Part shown: positions 56,853 to 64,000 of the stretch, piece after piece
How positions within the stretch are numbered: the first letter of the stretch is position 1
How the letters are laid out: each line of letters begins with the position of its first letter
DNA from: Azolla caroliniana
Lineage: Eukaryota; Polypodiophyta
Direction of reading: 5' to 3'
DNA length: 64,000 nucleotides
Assembly: GCA_043228905.1 (NCBI GenBank)
Contig: JBHGNT010000092.1
Span: forward strand, 29,713 to 93,712
Position numbers and translations under genes: made by a program
The notes under the pieces: generated by a model
What the model was told of the DNA's origin: nothing
Databases searched by the model: none
Seen by the model: only the letters and a program-made list of their open reading frames with translations

Positions 56853-57175
56853 CCTATAGATAGACTATATGCTTTATCTAAAGTGATCATGCTTTTTCTA
56901 ACTTGTGCGTTTTTTTATCGACTATAGCGTTCATGCACGCTAGATGTGCATGCGTAGCTTTTTTTTCTTTTAGCATGCGTTTTTCTTTTAACTAAAGTTT
57001 ATCCTAGGTGAACTTACATTTCTATGTGGGACATCTACTTTTTAACACTAATGAAATGCTAGTGTAATGGTAAGGTTTCACATTATTAACATGGAGGTGC
57101 AAGGTTTGAATCTTGCCCTATGCATGTATTATTTATTTTGACATTTTATTCTATTTCTTCATATTTACTAAAACG
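56853..57175. other. Outer right flank with SINE-like module
   Basis: About 320 bp between the right TIR and LINE-1. Several copies of GCATGC-containing motifs. At about 57055-57125 lies a tRNA-like module (GTGTAATGGTAAGG, then AGGTTTGAATCTT) followed by TTATTTATTT, similar in order to the module in the Copia-A insertions. No protein gene. Confidence 0.5.
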
Positions 57176-58305
57176 TTACTTTATAAGTTTTTCATGTAGT
57201 TTACGAAGTACACTACAACAGTGTTCCCAAGTTACCAACTCAGTTGCACCTATCAAAGCATGAGAGCCTCCAATCCTATCACCGAAATCCTCGATCATAT
57301 TAAAATCACCTACCATACACCAATGATCCACTGAAGGTAAATCTAATCCTATCTTAAACCAAAATTCCTTTCTAGCCCCTCCCGAATTTGGAGCATAAAT
57401 ATTAAGAAAACCCAACTTAAGGTTTGAGACCATTAAGATGATATATTGAGCTCTTCCCTCAACCAATATACAACAATCTAACACCTGTTGACTCCATTTC
57501 TTGGCTAAGGCTATACGTAAACCTCCATGTTTATTTTGATTGCCAATCGCAGGAGTTCAATAGTATTTCCAATTTTCTTTTAACATATTCCCATATGTAT
57601 CTATTCGCTTATCTAATAGATGAGTTTCTTGTAAACAAATCATATCACAAACTCCCACATTAAACTTATGCAACTCTTGACTAACTCTACCCTTAAATTT
57701 CTTACTAAGAGCCCCTCCAAGCCCTTGAACATTCCATGATAAAATTTGGAATTTATTCATAGCTTAACAAAAGTTGCTTAGTAACCTTAGTTCTCCCATC
57801 CATTGTCAACTTTTTAAACTTGCAATCCTTATTGCTAATTTTCAATTCCTTAAGGGACATCTTATTTGAGTACGAAACCGTACTATGTTTCTTTGCATGA
57901 TGCATGAATCGATTAATCATAATATTTCAATCCACTACTTTATTAAGAGTAGTATGTACAACTGCCGCATTTGTTTCTTGATTAATGTGATGATTAGAAT
58001 TAAACCCACTTTCAAGATATTTTGCTTTCGACCTAGTTATATGCCCCTTGTAGTTATGGGTATTCTCCCTTGATGAGTGACAAATTTCAGCACTCACAAT
58101 TTGTAACAAGTTAACCTCTTCCCCACTTTTTCCACATTAGAGTCTTCCTTAAGGATTGTGTGACTTTCGTTTTCCTCATATATAACTAATGGCAAGGTAT
58201 GATTATCCTTGGGATAAGCCTCGCCCACAGAAGAGTCTAATAAATTATTATCTCTTATGTTCATTGAAGAATTAGAAAGGTCATGATCTATAACATGGTC
58301 CATAT
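57176..58305 (-). pseudogene. LINE-1 segment 1: ORF1 end and endonuclease N terminus
   Basis: Minus-strand open segments: 58303-58094 (probably the C terminus of ORF1; no domain recognised), and 57760-57176 reading MNKFQILSWNVQGLGG, CLQETHLLDKRIDTYG, then after a stop at 57557 NLKLGFLNIYAPNSGG, VGDFNMIEDFGDRIGG, ATELVTWEHCCSVLRKL. These are apurinic endonuclease motifs of L1-type LINEs. Its content ends where segment 2 (38612 downward) starts, so both probably belong to one copy, although no clean target duplication is visible. The 5' side ends at the poly-A tail of LINE-2. Confidence 0.8.
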
Positions 58306-58530
58306 TATTTTATTTTATTTTTCCAAAATGAAGTTACTTTCCCATTAGTTAGGAAGGATTATTACAAAAAGATTGTACACGGGGCTTATATACAAATCGG
58401 GAAATCTCCCTCCGAACAAGTACCAGAAAATGAGATTAGTTACTTAGCATAACGGGTTGACTACTCAATATAAGCAGATACCTATAGCTAAAAATGGTGC
58501 CCGTCAATTTTGGCTAGTACGAGACACCTC

Positions 58531-61500
58531 CTAGGGCCTACACCGCAGGGAGGGCGGCAAATGACTCGGAAACAGCCAGCGTGGGGGCTGGTAGTTCCAC
58601 CTCGGACCACTTCCTCCTTGTGTCACCATAGGCGTGTTCCGCCATTTTTGCCAAAAGCGCAAACGGGCAGTGACCACATCGTTGGAATGGCTGCAAACCT
58701 CGTCCAACTGCCCTTGTAGGCAGCTGATAAGAGCAAACCATATGTCCATGATCACTTCCTCCGGGGGTCGCACCAGATCCAGAAAAACCTTCAGGCAACG
58801 CACTTTCCATATATACCACATGGTGAAGCTTGCGATCAACATCCAAATTTCCGAGAACCTAAGGGATGCGAACTGCAAGCCTCTTCCATAACGAATCTTG
58901 GCGATTTTGCCTCCAATGCATACATAGCACCAGCTATCCGCATCGAAGGCGTCCGTCCACCTATCGTCGGAGTGATCAATCCATGCCGCAGTACTCCACG
59001 ATGCGGTTCTTTCCACTTCACAAGCCACAAGGAGGTGAGTCACTCTATCCCATACCTTTTGAGCTTGAGAGCAATCCCATAGACAGTGCCTCAGAGTCTC
59101 AATAGGTGAAGGGCAGAGTGGGCAGCCTAACGGGCCGCCACGTTTACCTAACCATTCGCCAATGGGAACCACATTATGACTGATCTGCCACCAAAAAAAC
59201 TTGATCTTTTCAAGCAAGTGGAGACGCAAGAGACCTTTCCAAAAAGTAATGAGCACCTCATCAGGGATGCCCAATGTACGCCAGCCATTGCGTAAGGGGC
59301 CATCTAGCTGCAATTGTATAGTCCGACCCAATTTAGTGTTGTACTCGAAGAAATGGGGAAGTCTGCCATCCTGTTTCCACCTGAAATCCCCTGGGTCCCA
59401 TTCTAGCTCGATGAGGGGACAACCACCATATACCCATAACTTCCAATGGGGTTCCACCTTAGCAACATCCGGGTCTGTTTTCCAGATGTTACCAACCTGC
59501 GCCACCACGCGGATTGGGTGCCAAGAGACCCTACTCTGCCTCTCCCCAAAAATTGTATCTCGTCCCGATCCACTCACACCCTTCAGCAACTTAACCACAC
59601 CAATCTCATCAAAGAGACCGAACCATGTATCTTCTCTCACCTCCCCCATCGAGACCCTATCAAGTGCCTCAGCTATCAATCTCCGCATTTTCATGGCTCC
59701 CTTGAGGGGAGGGAAAGGGACCTCCTGGTCCCCTCCTGAAGCCACTATGCGTCTCCAATCATCTATAGAGAGGAGCCCTGTTTGCGCCAACTATCCCCAG
59801 GCTAGGCCCTTAAGCTGCCCTAACATCATGTCACCACTTGACCGCACTTGAGGGTTCCAAAATAATGGTTGTCTAGCCCACTCGACTAGTGTCTCTGGCG
59901 TGTGCTTGACCAAATGACGTCTTACGTGACACCATACCCGCAAGATGGAGTTCGTGACCCTCTCCTCCGGTTGACAAGCCAACTTGGGAGGGACTCCACT
60001 CGTGCAGCACCAATTCAAGGAATCCGGCCAAGGCCTACCATACTTGGGCGTCCCTGCTTGCAGCCTATTGCGAAGTAGTACCTTCCAGCACCCCTTACCT
60101 GGCAAGAGGCATCGAACCACCATTTTGGCTAGCAATGCTCGGCTCTGCATTAAGGGGTCTATTAGGCCAAGCCCCTCTTTGGCCCGCGGTTGTGTTAACC
60201 AATGCCATGACACTCTGGCGGCAACAAACGGGTTGTCCTTACCTGACCATGTAAACCCCCTAATGGCAGCCTTAATCGCGTGCAAACTTGAGGGGTCCAT
60301 AATCCAGCAGGAGACTGAGTGCCACATGGTGGCGAGCAACACTTGGTTCGCAATAAGAACCCTACCAGCGAAGGAAAGTTTAGATCTGCTCCATTGGATC
60401 AGCTTCTTGCTTATTTTGGTTTGCACATGTGACAATTGCACTCCCTTGGGGATTGCCCTCCCCGTCGTAAATCCTAGGTATTTGAATGTCGTCCCATCAG
60501 GGACCCATGCAAAATCAGCGTGGGGTTGCCACCTTGGCTTCTCTTGTTCGCTGAACCAGAGGCCTTGGGTTTTATCCCAATTGATCTTGGCTCTAGCAGC
60601 CTGACAAAGGTCCTCAACAAGTTGTTCAGCCCGCTGCAGATTCGCTTCATCGCCCTGCAAGAAAAGGACCGTATCGTCGGCATATTCAAATAGCAGCAGA
60701 TCTTCAGACGCATTGGGGATGGACAATCCCCTCAATCCGTTGCTTGGTGCTTGTAAATAAGCAGAGAAAGCCTCAATGACAAATAGGTAGAGATATGGAG
60801 CTAGGGGACAGCCTTGCCTCACTGAGCGATGTAGTTGGAAGGCAGGGCCCCTAGCACCAGCTACCAACACGCTACTAGAAGCATTCCGATAGAGTGCAGA
60901 AGTGCAATTCCTCCATTGTTGGGGTAGGCCCATAGCGCTCATCACTCTTTCCAAAAACGGCCATGATACCCTGTCGTAGGCCTTCTCAAAGTCTAACAGC
61001 AGAATAGCCGAGCTCGATACAGCACGATCTGCTAATGCCATACCTTCCCAAAGAAGAAATACATTATCAAAGATACACCTACCCTTGATAAACCCAGTTT
61101 GATTCTCGTGAATGATGTCCGGTAAGAAGCTTGCTATCCGCCTAGCTAAGACTTTTGCAAGTATCTTGTATATCGTGTTAAGGATCGTGATTGGACGCCA
61201 TTGGCGCAGCTCTAGGCTTCGCCCTGCCGCTTTAGGGATGAGATAGATCATCCCCTCAGCCATGCTAGATGGCACCGTTCCCGAGGCCCAAATCTCCTGA
61301 ACCCCGGCTTCCAATGACGGGATAACAGTGTCCCAATGAATCTCAAAAAAATCTCGTGAGAGACCATCGGGGCCGGGGCATGCTCCTCTCCGCAATTCCC
61401 TAAGTGCTTCCGAGAGTTCTAATCGAGAAATGGGGCTGTCGAGCACAACTTCCATCTCGTGGGTTACCTTGGGGTGAATGCAAGCCAACACCCTCTCAGC

Positions 61501-62820
61501 CAGCTCCATGTTTTGTTGCATATGCACAAGAGCGACTAGGTCGCAATAGTATTATGTCACCATATGCAGAATCTCATCCTTGTCCTCCGTTATTGAACCA
61601 TCTGGTTTGCGAAGCCCTTGTATATGTCCACCTCCACCCTTGGGTGCCCTGTGGTGAAAGAAATGGCGGTTAACCTTGTCATCTTTTCTAGCCCACCATG
61701 TTGCGGTCCTTCGAAACAGCATGCGTTTCTTCTCCAACATCCTTTCCCGCAGCTTTATCTTTGCTTCCTCCAACTTGGCTCTAGACCAATTGCAACTAGG
61801 GTCTGCTTGCAGCAGCCGTTGCGCGGCCGCAACGGATTTCCCTAATTTTGTTTCAATGGCTCTAGCCTGCTGAAGGGCCAGCTTGGTTTCTTGCTGTAAA
61901 AAGGAGGAGGAGAGGGTCAATTTTTTCTGCAGATCCTCACTAGCCAATTCACTTACAATGGTCTCCCGCCATATACTTTGCAGCCCTGCCTTCACCTTTG
62001 CACTCTTCATGATCTTTGTGGGGATTTTCACATTGAGACTCCCCTTGCTGCCACGGGGTAGGTTAAGGTCTAATCTCATCGGCTGGTGATCAGAGAAGGT
62101 GAGACCTGCCAAGATAGCAAAGGAGCCCCCCAACTCTTCGAGGGACGAGCTGATGTATATGCGGTCTAGCCGTGCAAGACTACCACCCCTAGCATTCGTG
62201 GCAGCTCGGGAGAAGTGAAGCGAATGTGAGCATCTTCTAAGGGAGGAGCCCCATGTATCCTTCACCCCAATTTTGCCGATTAGGAAATCCCACGAGTCCA
62301 ACTCCGCACCATGAAGCGGTATTTGGGTCCCCCCTTTCCTATCCCCTAGGTGCTCCGTCATGTTGAAATCACCAGCCATTATCCACACCTCTGCCTCAGG
62401 CAATGTTGTCGCTAACATCCACCAAAAGATTGCTCTCTCGGGGGAAGAGTTAGGGGCATAAATGTTTAACACCCCAATTTGAAGGTTGTTCCATTTCAGA
62501 AGCACATATAAGGCTCTTCATGCCACCAGCGTGCCATGTGATGTTACTTCGTAATGGGCCTTATCGCTGATCGAGATGCAAACCCCACCTCTTCGGTGGA
62601 GGTCACCCTGTGTAGCCGACCACCACGTGGTCCACCCACCCGACAAGGGGTTTACTAGGCTCTGAGCTCTCTCTTGAGAGAGGTGGTGTTCTTGCAAAAG
62701 CAATATGTCGATGTTGCCCCCAATATTAAGGGGATTCAACTCCTCCCGAAGTCTTTTGCACTCGTGATGTTGCCGGCCTCCACCAAGGCCTTGCACATTC
62801 CATGTTAGGATTCTCATCAA
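58531..62820 (-). pseudogene. LINE-2 ORF2: endonuclease, reverse transcriptase, zf-RVT
   Basis: From ATG 62820 (MMRILTWNVQGLGGG). Endonuclease: LLLQEHHLSQERAQ, INIYAPNS-type block NIYAPNSSPERA, AGDFNMTEHLGDR, LARLDRIYIS, FSDHQPMRL. RT: WRPITILNTIYKILAKVLAR, NQTGFIKGRCIFDNV, LLLDFEKAYDRVSW, RQGCPLAPYLYLF, catalytic FEYADDTVLFL, FKYLGFTTGR. Post-RT: EGLGLIDPLMQSRALLAK; zf-RVT near the end (CPLCPSPIETLRHCLWDC). Stops at 62518-62520 (TGA where Trp is expected), 61552-61554 (TAA) and 59791-59793 (TAG) split the frame into four parts; otherwise all domains are present. No RNase H domain. Confidence 0.9.
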
Positions 62821-62877
62821 AAGGCGGTGAGGTTGACGCCCATGTCGGGGCCGACTCCCATGTGAAGGGGCGAACTA

Positions 62878-64000
62878 TCATCTACTTCTAGGGGTAGGGA
62901 CTCCACAGTAGATTGGAGAGTTTAAGGGATTCCCGGCCTGCCGATCTTGGCCCGCTTCAAATAGATCCCTTGATACATTTTGGCTCCTAATCGGTTGCAT
63001 GTCCTGCACCCCTTTATCCCAAAGAGACGTCGCCACACCAGGTGATGGTCTAAGTACATTACCCTTCCCTTTACCCTTGAACTTGCCTGACCGGATCCAC
63101 GATTTCACTAATCTGAAGTCACCACTGCATTCACGCTCCATCGTGAGGGGGGCCTTTGTCAACATCTCCTCCAGGGTGGACGGTATCAATTGTGGTAGCC
63201 TCTCCACCGGGGTGGAGAACACGAGCTTAGGATCTCGTGGGGTAAAGGACAAGGATTCACACGGGGACATCGTTGCTGCCAACGCTTCTGGGTCGCCATC
63301 CCCTAGCCCTTGAAGCAATGTAAATCTGTTGGATGCTCTCACCTGTAGGTCGTGCGCCTCCGCACTCCCCGAGAGGATCTTCACCCATTTCAAGGGTTGT
63401 TCGTCCACGCTTGCTGGTGACGGGGTAGGAGAACTTCTATCTATGGGACAGTCTTGAGAGAGGTTGGGCGAGGCTGCACCTAAGTTTCCAAGTTTTCCTT
63501 GCTTCTTAACGGGGTGCCAGGGAGCCTCGCTGCCCTTGGTTGGCGCGGCCTTCCCTGAGGTTCGAGGTCCCAAGCATCCCTTTCCGGTCTTACGAGGACA
63601 TTCCTTAGCTAGGTGTCCTTTTTGTTTGCAAATGAAACATTGCCCAGGGAGTCCCTCATACACCACATTCACCATTGTGAGACCTAGCTCCTCAGAGGAG
63701 AGCCTAATTCTTGTTGGAAGTCCATGGAGGGAAGGCACCAAGATGCATAGCTTGGGCACCTCCGCTATTGTATCTGCCATGGACATTTTTTTTGGGCAAA
63801 TTGTCCCTATTTGTTCGCCAAAAAAAGGAAGCAGGTGGCACAAGTGGGAAGGGAGGCCAGGAAATGTTGCAGTGATCACCCGAGGACTGTTAAGTTTTCG
63901 CAACTCCTCAATTGGATTGAACCCTGGGGACCACGGCTGGAGCAACACCTTGTCGTACTTCAGTTCAAGTACCTTGAGCCCTACCAATGGCTGCGCCAGC
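62878..64000 (-). CDS. LINE-2 ORF1, DUF4283-like with CCHC zinc knuckle (partial)
   Basis: Open from the window edge to TGA at 62878-62880; 5' end missing. The N-terminal part visible (LLQPWSPGFNPIEELRKLNS, VITATFPGLPSHLCH, LCILVPSLHGLPTRIRL) resembles the DUF4283-type RNA-binding-like domain of plant LINE ORF1. It is followed by a zinc knuckle CFICKQKGHLAKEC (about 63640-63595) and a long Ser/Pro/Lys-rich tail. The tail has no recognised motif. The frame has no stop. Confidence 0.85.
   Translation of the reverse strand, partial: LAQPLVGLKVLELKYDKVLLQPWSPGFNPIEELRKLNSPRVITATFPGLPSHLCHLLPFFGEQIGTICPKKMSMADTIAEVPKLCILVPSLHGLPTRIRLSSEELGLTMVNVVYEGLPGQCFICKQKGHLAKECPRKTGKGCLGPRTSGKAAPTKGSEAPWHPVKKQGKLGNLGAASPNLSQDCPIDRSSPTPSPASVDEQPLKWVKILSGSAEAHDLQVRASNRFTLLQGLGDGDPEALAATMSPCESLSFTPRDPKLVFSTPVERLPQLIPSTLEEMLTKAPLTMERECSGDFRLVKSWIRSGKFKGKGKGNVLRPSPGVATSLWDKGVQDMQPIRSQNVSRDLFEAGQDRQAGNPLNSPIYCGVPTPRSR

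Larger units (their letters stand above)
58306..64000 (-). mobile_element. LINE-2: plant L1-type LINE, truncated by the window edge
   Basis: Minus-strand element with ORF1 (CCHC) and ORF2 (endonuclease, RT, zf-RVT). Its 3' end is suggested by an A-rich tail AAAAATAAAATAAAATAAT (minus strand of 58307-58326), next to LINE-1 ORF1. It therefore probably inserted into LINE-1. Few stops: better preserved than LINE-1. The 5' end lies outside the window. Confidence 0.88.

Noticed and set aside
58510-63313. Plus-strand open frames (e.g. 59201-59851, 59984-60604)
   Set aside because: They run antisense to well-supported LINE-2 coding sequence with clear RT and endonuclease motifs.

Overview
This window is nuclear DNA of a land plant, probably a seed plant. 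Introns are AT-rich with GT-AG borders. Both large retrotransposon orders are of plant type (L1-like LINEs with a DUF4283-like/CCHC ORF1 and zf-RVT; Copia elements with a Met-tRNA primer site). The one host-type gene resembles the N-terminal USP part of plant PUB33/35-class proteins. The species cannot be told from the sequence. Almost everything after about 10.4 kb is nested transposable elements.

Layout: 1-5.6 kb, no convincing gene, but several long poly-G tracts. 5.6-10.4 kb, a five-exon USP-domain gene (+) with a microsatellite-rich and SINE-containing leader. 11.4-15.2 kb, two degraded LINE fragments in opposite orientations, one interrupted by a solo LTR with a perfect 5-bp target duplication (TSD). 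16.9-17.25 kb, a relic Copia integrase. About 18.2-58.3 kb, one LINE on the minus strand (LINE-1) broken up by later insertions: Copia-A (19183-25964, TSD GAAAA), a 9.9-kb Ty3/Gypsy element (28541-38483, TSD GTGAT), and an insert of about 18.6 kb (about 38.6-57.18 kb). Removing Copia-A and the Gypsy element restores the LINE reading frame exactly. 58.3 kb to the end, a second related LINE (LINE-2, minus) that runs off the window.

The most interesting object lies within the 18.6-kb insert: a candidate multigene DNA transposon at 38986-56848. It has 25-bp terminal inverted repeats with one mismatch. Inside are two convergent multi-exon genes. The plus-strand gene (40472-44659) encodes a DDE-type transposase-like protein with an HTH, Cys clusters and SDGxxxQFK ... 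HGKGxxDGxGxxxKR motifs. The minus-strand gene (56597-45306) can be modelled as seven exons, six of whose junctions keep the reading frame; it encodes a protein with a RING-like finger and a C-terminal FCP1/HAD-like domain that has lost its catalytic aspartates. Long arrays of short repeats built on the 10-bp palindrome GCTAATTAGC fill introns of both genes, the 3' intergenic zone and the subterminal regions. I saw none outside the element. A very young Copia element (Copia-B, 48134-53662, TSD CTATG) sits inside one of these arrays.

Other unusual items: the Gypsy element carries a long non-envelope coiled-coil ORF downstream of integrase, its protease aspartate is replaced by glycine, and its gag-pol stops are all TAG or TGA. 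Copia-A was itself hit by two copies of a 1.1-1.2-kb TG...CA element with 4-bp duplications and tRNA-like Pol III boxes. Computational searches (HMM, BLAST, RNA-seq) were not available; all family names are from motif recognition.
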